Positions 1-5,902 are shown, counted from the stretch's first letter. The stretch is DNA of 13,064 nt from Chitinophagaceae bacterium (GCA_016786525.1 JAEUVW010000038.1:1-13064); one strand, 5' to 3'. Made by a program: numbers and translations. Notes: a model not told the origin generated them from the letters alone.

Positions 1-34
1 GGTAAAAGAAAGGCCGGCAGTGTGTCTGCCGGCC
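1..34 (-). terminator. Rho-independent terminator of the FKBP gene
   Basis: A perfect 9-bp stem (GGCCGGCAG at 12-20 with CTGCCGGCC at 26-34, loop TGTGT) lies 22 bases beyond the stop codon of the isomerase gene. Read on the minus strand it is followed by TTTCTTTTACC. The T-rich tail lies only on the minus-strand side, which gives the direction. Confidence 0.85.
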
Positions 35-56
35 GGGTATACCTGCTAGGAAAGGT

Positions 57-485
57 TTAGATAATCTCTACCAGTTCAATATCAAAAGTCAGTTCTTTGC
101 CGGCCAGGGGATGGTTGGCGTCCAGCACGACGCTGTCCGCTTTGATCTCGCGGATCACTACAGGGAAATTATTGCCCTGGTTGTCGCTCATATGCAGTTC
201 CATGCCTACTTCCGGTTTCATTTCTTCCGGGAAGTCGGCCAGGGGGTATTCAATCATATTGTGTTCTGATGCTTCTCCGTACGCGTTTTCAGCAGGGATC
301 ACCACTGTTTTCTTTTCTCCGGCTTTCATGCCTTCGAGCGCATCGTCAAAGCCTTTGATCACTTGCCCGCTGCCTACTTCAAACTCCAGGGGCGCTCTTC
401 CCTCAGATGAGTCAAAGGTGCTGCCGTCATTCAGTTTGCCGTGGTAATGTACGCGCACTTTGTCTCCGTTTTTTACTTGTGTCAT
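57..485 (-). CDS. FKBP-type peptidyl-prolyl cis-trans isomerase, SlyD-like
   Basis: Predicted cytoplasmic peptidyl-prolyl isomerase and chaperone of 142 residues. It opens with an FKBP half: VHYHGKLNDGSTFDSS at about residues 12-27, then the core VIKGFDDALEGMKAGEKK at about 42-59. After NAYGE (about 67-71) the chain departs from short FKBPs into an insert-in-flap region of about 50 residues, then returns to a final FKBP strand (ELTFDIELVEI). That layout is typical of SlyD. The C-terminal His/Cys-rich metal tail of Escherichia coli SlyD is absent, so the nickel role known for that protein should not be assumed. There is no signal peptide. The ATG at 485 directly precedes the conserved TQVKNGDKVRVHY start. 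The gene is monocistronic, followed by a hairpin terminator and divergent from the muramidase gene. The family call is secure; the specific symbol slyD is not assigned. Confidence 0.93.
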   Translation of the reverse strand: MTQVKNGDKVRVHYHGKLNDGSTFDSSEGRAPLEFEVGSGQVIKGFDDALEGMKAGEKKTVVIPAENAYGEASEHNMIEYPLADFPEEMKPEVGMELHMSDNQGNNFPVVIREIKADSVVLDANHPLAGKELTFDIELVEII

Positions 486-542
486 ATTATATGATTAAAA
501 ATTAAGAGCACAAGGTAATATTAATATTTGAACTGCCCTGTT

Positions 543-550
543 TACCTTCG
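543..550 (+). promoter_or_regulatory. Probable -7 box of the namZ-like gene
   Basis: TACCTTCG matches the Bacteroidota -7 consensus TAnnTTTG at all but one fixed position and lies 18 bases before the ATG at 569. The same 8-mer stands before the GGGP synthase gene (2510-2517, minus). No convincing -33 element is visible. Confidence 0.45.
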
Positions 551-568
551 CCCAAATAATGTTAAATA

Positions 569-1759
569 ATGATGATGGGTTTTTCGCAATTGCTGACCAG
601 GATGATGATCTGTATATTTCTGCTGGCTTCCGCAGTGCCGTCCTTTGCCTCAGGCATAGAGACCGGGGCGCAGCAAATGAAAGAATACCTGCCCCTGCTG
701 AAGGGGAAAAAAGTGGCTTTGCTCATCAACCAGACCTCTGTTGTGGGCGGGAAACTGCTGCTGGATACCTTGCTGGCCGAAGGCGTGCAGGTCGTTAAAG
801 TATTTGTGCCGGAACATGGCTTCCGCGGCACGGCAGATGCGGGAGCGCACATCGGCAACGAGGTGGATGCCCGTACCGGACTGCCCGTCATTTCGCTGTA
901 TGGCAAAAACAAGAAGCCGACCCGCGGGCAGCTGGCCGATGTGGACATCCTGGTCTACGACCTGCAGGATGTAGGCGCCCGCTTTTACACCTATATCTCT
1001 ACGCTGCAGTATGCGATGGAGGCCTGCATCGAGACTAATAAGACCCTGCTGATCCTGGACAGGCCAAACCCCAACGGGCACCTGGTAGACGGCCCGGTGC
1101 TGGATACGGCGCTGCGTTCTTTTGTAGGCATGCAGCCCATCCCGCTGGTGTATGGTATGACGGCTGCCGAGTATGCTCAAATGCTGGCGGGCGAAGGCTG
1201 GGTCGTCAATGCCGACGGGCTGAAGCTCAAAATCATTTCCTGTAAGCACTATACACACAGCCAGCGCTATGAACTGCCTGTAGCACCATCGCCAAACCTG
1301 CGCACGATGACGGCTGTATACCTGTACCCCGGATTGTGTTTGTTTGAAGGTACTGCCGTGAGCCTGGGGAGAGGTACGGACAAGCCTTTCCAGCAATGGG
1401 GACACCCGGATTTTAAAGGAAAAAGCAAGTACTCTTTTGTGCCGAAAAGCATAGCCGGTGCTTCAAAGCCGGTACTTGAAAACCAGGCTTGCTATGGAGA
1501 GCTGGCGGCAAGCAATGCCGATGCTGCTTTCAACATTACCAAAGGCGGTATAGAACTGGCTCCCTTGCTGAAGGCCTACCAATGGTCGCCAAAGAAAGAC
1601 CAGTTCTTCAACAGTTTTTTTGAGAAGCTGGCCGGCACCAAAGCACTGAGGCAGCAGATCATTGCAGGGAAAAGTGAACAGGAAATCCGCAGCAGCTGGG
1701 CTGCCGGCCTGGAACATTTTAAGCAGATCAGGAAAAAATACCTGCTGTACGCAGATTAG
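569..1759 (+). CDS. namZ: Exo-beta-N-acetylmuramidase NamZ-like (DUF1343) protein, exported
   Basis: Predicted exported glycosidase of the DUF1343 family (GH171), whose characterised members release N-acetylmuramic acid from the non-reducing end of peptidoglycan fragments; role here is cell-wall turnover or muropeptide salvage. The protein has 396 residues, the normal family length. A signal peptide (hydrophobic core MMICIFLLASAVPSFA, about residues 12-27) suggests periplasmic or lipid-free exported location. Family blocks in order: VPEHGFRG at 80-87, YGKNKKPT at 111-118, DVGARFYTYIST at 134-145, LDRPNPNG at 163-170, GMTAAEYA at 196-203, SPNLRT at 241-246, LFEGTAVSLGRGTDKPF at 258-274. The glutamates in PEHG and LFEGT are candidate catalytic-site residues by conservation only. 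Three consecutive ATGs at 569, 572 and 575 are possible starts. The stop codon overlaps that of the convergent downstream gene. Exact substrate is inferred from the family. Confidence 0.9.
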   Translation: MMMGFSQLLTRMMICIFLLASAVPSFASGIETGAQQMKEYLPLLKGKKVALLINQTSVVGGKLLLDTLLAEGVQVVKVFVPEHGFRGTADAGAHIGNEVDARTGLPVISLYGKNKKPTRGQLADVDILVYDLQDVGARFYTYISTLQYAMEACIETNKTLLILDRPNPNGHLVDGPVLDTALRSFVGMQPIPLVYGMTAAEYAQMLAGEGWVVNADGLKLKIISCKHYTHSQRYELPVAPSPNLRTMTAVYLYPGLCLFEGTAVSLGRGTDKPFQQWGHPDFKGKSKYSFVPKSIAGASKPVLENQACYGELAASNADAAFNITKGGIELAPLLKAYQWSPKKDQFFNSFFEKLAGTKALRQQIIAGKSEQEIRSSWAAGLEHFKQIRKKYLLYAD

Positions 1760-2499
1760 TGTTTTGTCGCTGCGCTTAGATCGGCGATCAGCGATTTATC
1801 TTTTTCAATAGCATTGCCTACGACAATGACGTCCGCGCCTGCTTCGCAATTGGCGCGCACTTTTTCGGTGGTGGTAATGCCGCCGCCCACGATGAGCGGT
1901 ATACTGATGTTGCTGCTCACCTTGCGGATCATCTCTTCACGCACAGGTTTTTGCGCACCGCTGCCCGCATCCATATAGATCAGGTGTTTGCCCTGCAGTT
2001 CGCCCGCCCATGCGGTACACAGCGCAATGTCCGACTTGTCGGAAGGGATGGGGTGGGAATGGCTCATGTACGACACGGTAGTGGGTACGCCGCCATCAAT
2101 GACCATATAGCCGGTAGAAAGCACCTCCAGGCCGCTGCTGCGTACCATAGGAGCCGATACCACGTGCTGACCGATCAGCAATTCCGGGTTGCGGCCGGAA
2201 ATCAGGGAAAGATACAGTAAGGCATCTGCTTCCGGGGTGACCTGCGCAGGGTTGCCCGGGAAAAGCAGGACGGGTATATTGCTGTTGGCTTTGAAAATAT
2301 CGATGCAAAGCCCCGTTTCGTGCTGCAGCACCAGGCTGCCGCCTACAAACAGGAAGTCTACTCCTGCATCGTTGCAGGAAAAGGCAAACTGTTCCATTTT
2401 TTCCGGAACAATTTTATCGGGATCGATCAGTACAGCAAAACCATGTTCCTGCTGCTCTTTCAATCTGTTGAATCGTTGTAGTACCGGTCCGGCTTTCAT
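1756..2499 (-). CDS. Geranylgeranylglyceryl phosphate synthase family protein (GGGPS/PcrB-like)
   Basis: TIM-barrel prenyltransferase family; characterised members join a polyprenyl diphosphate to sn-glycerol-1-phosphate with Mg2+, making an ether lipid precursor. From the ATG at 2499 the product has 247 residues. Visible motifs are FAVLIDPDK at 21-29 (acidic, Mg/diphosphate side), FVGGS at 51-55, the YMDAGSGA segment, and the phosphate-binding loops VGGGI and VVGNAIEK near the C terminus. The frame stays open upstream to 2559, but those 20 extra residues (MAYIPGPVYVPPLSYLRDRR) would span the promoter-like TACCTTCG at 2510-2517 and the palindrome at 2533-2552, so the start at 2499 is preferred. 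The stop overlaps that of the muramidase gene tail to tail. Bacteroidota members form their own subgroup; chain length of the substrate cannot be read from the sequence. Confidence 0.9.
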   Translation of the reverse strand: MKAGPVLQRFNRLKEQQEHGFAVLIDPDKIVPEKMEQFAFSCNDAGVDFLFVGGSLVLQHETGLCIDIFKANSNIPVLLFPGNPAQVTPEADALLYLSLISGRNPELLIGQHVVSAPMVRSSGLEVLSTGYMVIDGGVPTTVSYMSHSHPIPSDKSDIALCTAWAGELQGKHLIYMDAGSGAQKPVREEMIRKVSSNISIPLIVGGGITTTEKVRANCEAGADVIVVGNAIEKDKSLIADLSAATKH

Positions 2500-2509
2500 A
2501 CGTCGGTCG

Positions 2510-2517
2510 CGAAGGTA
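2510..2517 (-). promoter_or_regulatory. Probable -7 box of the GGGP synthase gene
   Basis: Read on the minus strand the bases are TACCTTCG, one mismatch from TAnnTTTG, with 10 bases to the ATG at 2499. Transcription would begin only a few bases before the start codon. The box lies inside the upstream ORF extension and so argues for the shorter protein. Confidence 0.5.
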
Positions 2518-2527
2518 GGATAAAGGC

Positions 2528-2557
2528 GGCACATATACCGGGCCCGGTATATATGCC
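2528..2557. repeat. Long near-perfect palindrome between mscL and the GGGP synthase gene
   Basis: ATATACCGGGCCCGGTATAT at 2533-2552 is a perfect 20-bp palindrome. After one mismatch it is extended by GGCA (2528-2531) and TGCC (2554-2557). It begins 10 bases past the mscL stop codon and ends 10 bases before the putative promoter box of the next gene. It could end mscL transcription as a hairpin, but no good T-tract follows (CGCCTTTATCC on the minus strand). A protein-binding site is an alternative. Confidence 0.6.
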
Positions 2558-2567
2558 ACCCCCGGAT

Positions 2568-3002
2568 TTATTTTTTAAGCAGGTCGCGGATTTCTGTCAG
2601 CAATACCTCTGTAGAAGAGGGAGCTGGCGGTGCTGCGGGTGCAGCTTCTTCTTTCCGCTTCAGGCTGTTGATCGCTTTGATCATCAGGAAGATACAGAGG
2701 GCAATGATGAAAAAGTCAAAGACATTCTGGATAAAGCTGCCATAGAGGATGGCGTTTTCGGGCACGGCAGCCACAGCCGGAGATGTTGCTGTAGCGGGGA
2801 TTTCCGGTGTGCCCGGGTTCAATACGTATTTCAGTTTCTTGAAGTCAATACCGCCGGTTGCTACGCCGATCAGCGGCATGATGACATCAGAAACCAGGGA
2901 GGAAACAATTTTCCCAAAAGCGCCGCCGATGATCACACCCACGGCAAGATCCACTACGTTGCCCTTAATGGCAAACTCTTTAAATTCTTTAATAAATCCC
3001 AT
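2568..3002 (-). CDS. mscL: Large-conductance mechanosensitive channel MscL
   Basis: Inner-membrane channel that opens under membrane tension and releases solutes on osmotic downshock; the family works as a homopentamer. The 144 residues fit the family. The N-terminal amphipathic segment GFIKEFKEFAIKGNVVDLAV leads into pore helix TM1 (about residues 14-46, with GVIIGGAFGKIVSSLVSDVIMPLIG). A periplasmic loop rich in Pro, Ala and Thr (about 47-85) follows, then TM2 (about 88-112, FIQNVFDFFIIALCIFLMIKA), a charged stretch LKRKEE, a Pro/Ala linker and a C-terminal helix STEVLLTEIRDLLKK that bundles on the cytoplasmic side. The start codon is preceded by a perfect -7 box. It stands upstream of the GGGP synthase gene on the same strand but has a separate promoter and a palindrome between them. 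Confidence 0.97.
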   Translation of the reverse strand: MGFIKEFKEFAIKGNVVDLAVGVIIGGAFGKIVSSLVSDVIMPLIGVATGGIDFKKLKYVLNPGTPEIPATATSPAVAAVPENAILYGSFIQNVFDFFIIALCIFLMIKAINSLKRKEEAAPAAPPAPSSTEVLLTEIRDLLKK

Positions 3003-3018
3003 AATGTATGCGTTTTTG

Positions 3019-3026
3019 CAAATGTA
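3019..3026 (-). promoter_or_regulatory. -7 box of mscL
   Basis: Read on the minus strand, TACATTTG is a full match to the Bacteroidota TAnnTTTG box and ends 16 bases before the mscL ATG. A TTG at 3042-3044 (minus) lies 15 bases upstream, a little closer than usual for the -33 element, so that part is uncertain. Confidence 0.65.
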
Positions 3027-3108
3027 TTTTATTATACGCTACAATCGAAATGAATTTTGTTTTTGTTAAAGAGTGATTAATTACCCTGCTAATTAGGATT
3101 TTTATATG

Positions 3109-3116
3109 TAATCTTG
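3109..3116 (+). promoter_or_regulatory. Possible -7 box of the coiled-coil exported protein gene
   Basis: TAATCTTG differs from TAnnTTTG at one position and ends 17 bases before the ATG at 3134. It would be divergent from the mscL promoter. Confidence 0.4.
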
Positions 3117-3133
3117 CATCAATAAAATCAAAC

Positions 3134-3745
3134 ATGATGAAAGGACAAATTTTTAGACTTATTGCGATTGTTGTATCCCTCAATATGTTCGCATTTCGTG
3201 GCTATGCCCAAAACGCAAAAGAAGTATCGATAGAGCTTGCCGGTATACAGCAACCGGGTTTCCAGGGAGATTACAAGCATCCGTCCAAGCTGGTCACCGC
3301 TACATTGGAGGATGAGTTGAAAAAAGCGGGTATTACGAAAGGTAAAAAGTACAAAGGATTCAAAAAATACGAAGGGGTGAATTTTCCGGCGCTTTCCGAC
3401 AACAAAGTAGATGTTTATACGAAGGTGAAAGGCAAGAAAAATACCGCTTATGTGCAAATGCTGGTTTCTACGGGTTATGACAATTTCATCAACATGCAGA
3501 AAGATGCCGCTCTTGCCACCAAGAGTATCAATTTCCTGAACAAGCTCAACGAAGATGCTGTGGCCTTCCAGGCTGCTATCGACCTGGAAGCGCAGAAAGC
3601 AGCCCTGAAAAAGGCGGAAGAGCAGCACAAAAAAGCAGAAGAAAAACAGGCTAAAGCCTTAAAGGAGCAGGATGAAGCCCGCAAAAAAGCGGAAGCGGAA
3701 AGGCTGCGCCTTGAGAACCTGAAAGGTCAGAATATGAATAAATAA
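3134..3745 (+). CDS. Exported protein of unknown function with a C-terminal coiled coil
   Basis: Not a family I can name. The 203-residue product begins with a signal peptide (charged MMKGQIFR, hydrophobic LIAIVVSLNMFAF, cleavage probably after GYAQ at about residue 26), so it should be exported. Residues about 30-135 form a compact lysine-rich domain with ELAGIQQPGFQGDYKHPSK and GYDNFINMQKDAA as notable stretches. From about residue 150 to 198 the sequence is a highly charged Ala/Lys/Glu coiled coil (QKAALKKAEEQHKKAEEKQ and onward). ATGs at 3134 and 3137 are equivalent starts. The gene is monocistronic between its own promoter and a strong terminator. A role at the cell envelope is plausible from the export signal only. 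Confidence 0.85.
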   Translation: MMKGQIFRLIAIVVSLNMFAFRGYAQNAKEVSIELAGIQQPGFQGDYKHPSKLVTATLEDELKKAGITKGKKYKGFKKYEGVNFPALSDNKVDVYTKVKGKKNTAYVQMLVSTGYDNFINMQKDAALATKSINFLNKLNEDAVAFQAAIDLEAQKAALKKAEEQHKKAEEKQAKALKEQDEARKKAEAERLRLENLKGQNMNK

Positions 3746-3783
3746 CAAATCGTTATTAATCCATCAGGACAATAATCAGTCTT

Positions 3784-3818
3784 AAAACCGGGCACCCCAA
3801 CAAGTGCCCGGTTTTTTT
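3784..3818 (+). terminator. Rho-independent terminator
   Basis: A 12-bp stem (AAAACCGGGCAC at 3784-3795 with GTGCCCGGTTTT at 3804-3815, loop CCCAACAA) runs into a tract of seven Ts at 3812-3818. It ends the coiled-coil protein gene and separates it from the DUF4294 gene. The longest upstream extension of the DUF4294 ORF (to 3804) would start inside this hairpin, so that start is unlikely. Confidence 0.92.
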
Positions 3819-3853
3819 GTGATGACCTTCATATCAAAATTCATCAGAGTGCG

Positions 3854-3861
3854 TTATTTTG
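3854..3861 (+). promoter_or_regulatory. Probable -7 box deciding the DUF4294 start codon
   Basis: TTATTTTG differs from TAnnTTTG at one position and is followed by CAGCTGCT and then GTG at 3870. The tatD gene has TACCTTTG, CAGCCGCT, ATG with exactly the same 8-base gap. The resemblance supports both the box and a GTG start. Confidence 0.55.
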
Positions 3862-3869
3862 CAGCTGCT

Positions 3870-4532
3870 GTGAAGAAAAGATGTTCATACCTGCTGATAC
3901 TGGCGTGTTGCCTGCTGGGCGTTTCCCTGTCTGCCGGGGCGCAGGGGCAGTATGATGAGGAGCATATGTTGCCGGCCATCGTGGTGGGCAATGATACATT
4001 TCCCATCATCTACCTGAACGAGGTACAGATCTACGAACAACTGACCGCCGCCCAGCGCCGCAGGCTCAAACGACAGGCCCGGCGCGATGAGCGCCGCCAG
4101 GAAAAGTATGATGCGGCTTACACCCGCCTGCGCTACAATGTGTACAAAGTATACCCCTATGCGAACGTGGCTGCCGTATTGCTGAAGGACGTCCATGCCA
4201 ACCTGGCCAAAATGCCGGACAAAAAGGACCAGAAAAAATACCTGGGCAAGATCGAAAAAGAGCTGAATAAGCGCTTCAAAGGCGAACTGCAGGAATTTAC
4301 GATTTCGCAGGGCATTGTGCTGGTGAAGCTCATTAACCGCCAGACCGGCAGGAGCTGCTTCGATATCATACAGGAGGTAAAAGGCGGTTTTAATGCCGTG
4401 GTCTGGCAAGGCATAGCCCTGGTCTTCAACAACAACCTGAAACGGGAGTACGAGCCCAACGACAGGGATAAGGATATAGAAGGCATCGTGCTGGAGCTGG
4501 AAGCCAATGCGCGCGCGGCAAAAAGAAGCTGA
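3870..4532 (+). CDS. DUF4294 family exported protein
   Basis: Member of a family of unknown function common in Bacteroidota. From the GTG at 3870 the product has 220 residues and starts with a clean signal peptide: KKRCSYLLILACCLLGVSL, then cleavage near SAGAQ. The core carries VVGNDTFPIIYLNEVQIYE, a basic stretch LKRQARRDERRQEKYD, then YPYANVAAVLLKDVHANLAK, a charged helix KKYLGKIEKELNKRFKGEL and ISQGIVLVKLINRQTGRSCFDII ending in KGGFNAVVWQ. The ORF is open up to 3804 and an ATG at 3822 would add 16 residues (MTFISKFIRVRYFAAA), but these precede the basic signal-peptide head and would put the promoter box inside the gene. tatD follows 17 bases after the stop but has its own promoter. Function is unknown; export is inferred from the signal peptide. 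Confidence 0.85.
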   Translation: MKKRCSYLLILACCLLGVSLSAGAQGQYDEEHMLPAIVVGNDTFPIIYLNEVQIYEQLTAAQRRRLKRQARRDERRQEKYDAAYTRLRYNVYKVYPYANVAAVLLKDVHANLAKMPDKKDQKKYLGKIEKELNKRFKGELQEFTISQGIVLVKLINRQTGRSCFDIIQEVKGGFNAVVWQGIALVFNNNLKREYEPNDRDKDIEGIVLELEANARAAKRS

Positions 4533-4533
4533 T

Positions 4534-4541
4534 TACCTTTG
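4534..4541 (+). promoter_or_regulatory. -7 box of tatD
   Basis: TACCTTTG is a perfect match to TAnnTTTG. It begins two bases after the DUF4294 stop codon and ends only 8 bases before the tatD ATG, so the transcript should have a leader of a few bases at most. Confidence 0.65.
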
Positions 4542-4549
4542 CAGCCGCT

Positions 4550-5308
4550 ATGATCGATACACACACCCACCTCTACGACGACGCAACAGTAGTAGCCCAG
4601 GATGAGCACATACAGCGCGCCCTTGCTGCCGGAGTGCACAAAATGTACATGCCCAACTGCGACAGCAGCACCATCGAGGGCATGCTGCAGATCGCTGAAC
4701 GTTACCCGCAGCATTGTTTCCCGATGATGGGCCTGCATCCCTGCTATGTAAAAGAAAATTACCGGGAAGAACTGGCTGTGGTCGAAAAGTACCTGGCTGC
4801 ACGCAGTTTCAGCGGGGTAGGGGAAGTGGGGCTTGATTTCTACTGGGACCAGACCTTTGTCAAAGAACAAAAGATCGCCTTTGAACAGCAGATCGACTGG
4901 GCCCTGGCGTACCGACTGCCGGTCATCATCCATAGCCGTTCTTCCACGCAGGAATGCCTGGACATTATCAAACGCAGGCAAAAGGGAGACCTGGTGGCCA
5001 TTTTTCACTGTTTCAGCGGTACACCGGAGCAGGCACAGCGGGTAGCCGCTATGGGCTGCTATGTAGGTATCGGCGGCGTAGTGACGTTTAAGACCTCCAA
5101 CCTGCCCGAAGTGCTGCGTGCGATCAGCCTGGAACATGTGGTGCTGGAGACCGATGCGCCATACCTGGCGCCTGTCCCGTACCGGGGCAAAAAGAACGAA
5201 AGTACTTACCTGCCGCTGATCGCGGAGAAAATTGCCAGTGTCTATGAGCTGCCGCTTGCCGAGGTGGAACGGGTGACCACAGAAAATGCTGAAAAAATTT
5301 TTCGATAA
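4550..5308 (+). CDS. tatD: TatD family metal-dependent hydrolase (DNase)
   Basis: Cytoplasmic TIM-barrel hydrolase of the TatD family; characterised members are Mg/Zn-dependent 3'-5' DNases acting in DNA repair or degradation. The product has 252 residues, a normal length. All expected metal ligands are visible: H5 and H7 in IDTHTHL, E92 in GEVGLDFYWD, H128 in PVIIHSR, H153 in FHCFSG and D202 in LETDAPYL. MGLHPCYV at 60-67 and the C-terminal NAEKIF are also family signatures. The ATG at 4550 starts exactly at the first barrel strand, with a perfect promoter box 8 bases before it. No translocation role follows from the family name. The tRNA-Ser lies downstream with its own promoter. Confidence 0.95.
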   Translation: MIDTHTHLYDDATVVAQDEHIQRALAAGVHKMYMPNCDSSTIEGMLQIAERYPQHCFPMMGLHPCYVKENYREELAVVEKYLAARSFSGVGEVGLDFYWDQTFVKEQKIAFEQQIDWALAYRLPVIIHSRSSTQECLDIIKRRQKGDLVAIFHCFSGTPEQAQRVAAMGCYVGIGGVVTFKTSNLPEVLRAISLEHVVLETDAPYLAPVPYRGKKNESTYLPLIAEKIASVYELPLAEVERVTTENAEKIFR

Positions 5309-5325
5309 CAAATCAATTCATTGCT

Positions 5326-5333
5326 TACATTTG
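5326..5333 (+). promoter_or_regulatory. -7 box of tRNA-Ser
   Basis: TACATTTG fully matches TAnnTTTG and is followed by GCAGCC, very like the bases after the tatD box. It ends 27 bases before the mature tRNA. An upstream T-rich run at 5297-5302 may serve as -33 element. Confidence 0.65.
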
Positions 5334-5360
5334 CAGCCCTTCGCTCAGCGATCATAATAC

Positions 5361-5447
5361 GGAGACGTGTCCGAGTGGCTGAAGGAGCACGCCTGGAAAG
5401 TGTGTATACGGGCAACCGTATCGGGGGTTCGAATCCGCCCGTCTCCG
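5361..5447 (+). tRNA. tRNA-Ser (anticodon GGA)
   Basis: The acceptor stem GGAGACG (5361-5367) pairs with CGTCTCC (5440-5446), discriminator G at 5447, with no encoded CCA. The anticodon arm is CACGC, loop CTGGAAA, GTGTG, giving anticodon GGA for UCC and UCU codons. A long variable arm with stem TACGG/CCGTA and loop GCAA is the class II feature of serine tRNAs. The T loop is TTCGAAT. The T stem reads GGGGG (5423-5427) against CCGCC (5435-5439), which leaves one G-G mismatch in the middle. Length is 87 bases. Confidence 0.96.
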
Positions 5448-5450
5448 CTA

Positions 5451-5468
5451 AAAAGCTTTAAAGCTTTT
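5451..5468. repeat. 18-bp perfect palindrome just behind tRNA-Ser
   Basis: AAAAGCTTTAAAGCTTTT is fully self-complementary. It lies between the tRNA 3' end and its terminator. It may simply belong to the tRNA trailer or be part of a former recombination site. Confidence 0.6.
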
Positions 5469-5506
5469 AAAAGCCTGCAAATCCCTGATTTGCGGGCTTT
5501 TTCTTT
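5469..5506 (+). terminator. Rho-independent terminator of tRNA-Ser
   Basis: A 15-bp stem with one G-T pair (AAAAGCCTGCAAATC at 5469-5483 with GATTTGCGGGCTTTT at 5487-5501, loop CCT) is followed by TCTTTTT. Confidence 0.88.
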
Positions 5507-5550
5507 TTAGTCCACCGATCAAATTTTTTCAAAACATCGAAGTGAAGATT

Positions 5551-5832
5551 CGAGGTGTCTTGCTTCTTTATAAAAAGAGCCAGGTTTTAGCTGTTTGGGG
5601 TAATCAGAAGCGGAATCCCGGTTTGAAGGAATTAGCTGACTGCTGCGCAATATAGAGGGACCTTGCTTTTATCTGGCACGACACCCATGCGACTACTGTT
5701 TTACTGTCGAACGGTGTTCGATAGCGGCAGTGCCAGGAATGCATAAGTCTATCAGGCAAGCACAACAGTATACGAAAATCTCAGAGCTTGATCAGTGCAG
5801 AGATGCCGTTGCTTAAAGTCAAACCGGCAATG
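5551..5832 (+). pseudogene. Remnant of a Bacteroidota tyrosine recombinase (integrase), C-terminal part
   Basis: No intact ORF exists here, yet a single frame through two stop codons (TAG at 5653 and 5722) reads as the catalytic domain of a Bacteroidota phage-type integrase. At 5584-5652 it gives QVLAVWGNQKRNPGLKELADCCAI minus its ends, matching the family pattern PVLSNQKMNAYLKEIADLCGI. At 5659-5718 it gives DLAF, then HATTVLLSNGV, matching LTFHLARHTFATTVLLSNGV with the arginine of HxxR lost. At 5761-5784 it gives HNSIRKSQ, matching GHKSIRTTQ, and then SAEMPLLKVK, like the usual C-terminal end. The nucleophile tyrosine region and the whole N-terminal two thirds are missing. The comparison is with family patterns known to me, not with a search. 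Its position directly behind a tRNA gene fits an old integration site. Certainly non-functional. Confidence 0.78.
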
Positions 5833-5855
5833 TTTGGAGACTTACCTGAAAATAG

Positions 5856-5886
5856 AACAAAGGCCACTCAATGAGTGGCCTTTGTT
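5856..5886 (-). terminator. Rho-independent terminator of the HU gene
   Basis: AACAAAGGCCACTC (5856-5869) pairs with GAGTGGCCTTTGTT (5873-5886) around the loop AAT. On the minus strand CTATTTTC follows. It lies 16 bases beyond the HU stop codon. T residues on both sides make it possibly bidirectional. Confidence 0.8.
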
Positions 5887-5902
5887 TCTATCGCGGTGAT
5901 CA

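Noticed and set aside
97..447. 116-residue plus-strand ORF across the FKBP gene
   Set aside because: It is the antisense shadow of a clear SlyD-like protein and has no family resemblance.
2553..3053. 166-residue plus ORF across mscL
   Set aside because: It is the antisense shadow of an unmistakable MscL.
4157..5311. 384-residue minus-strand ORF across DUF4294 and tatD
   Set aside because: It covers two well-supported plus-strand genes, including all TatD metal motifs, and shows no recognisable domain.
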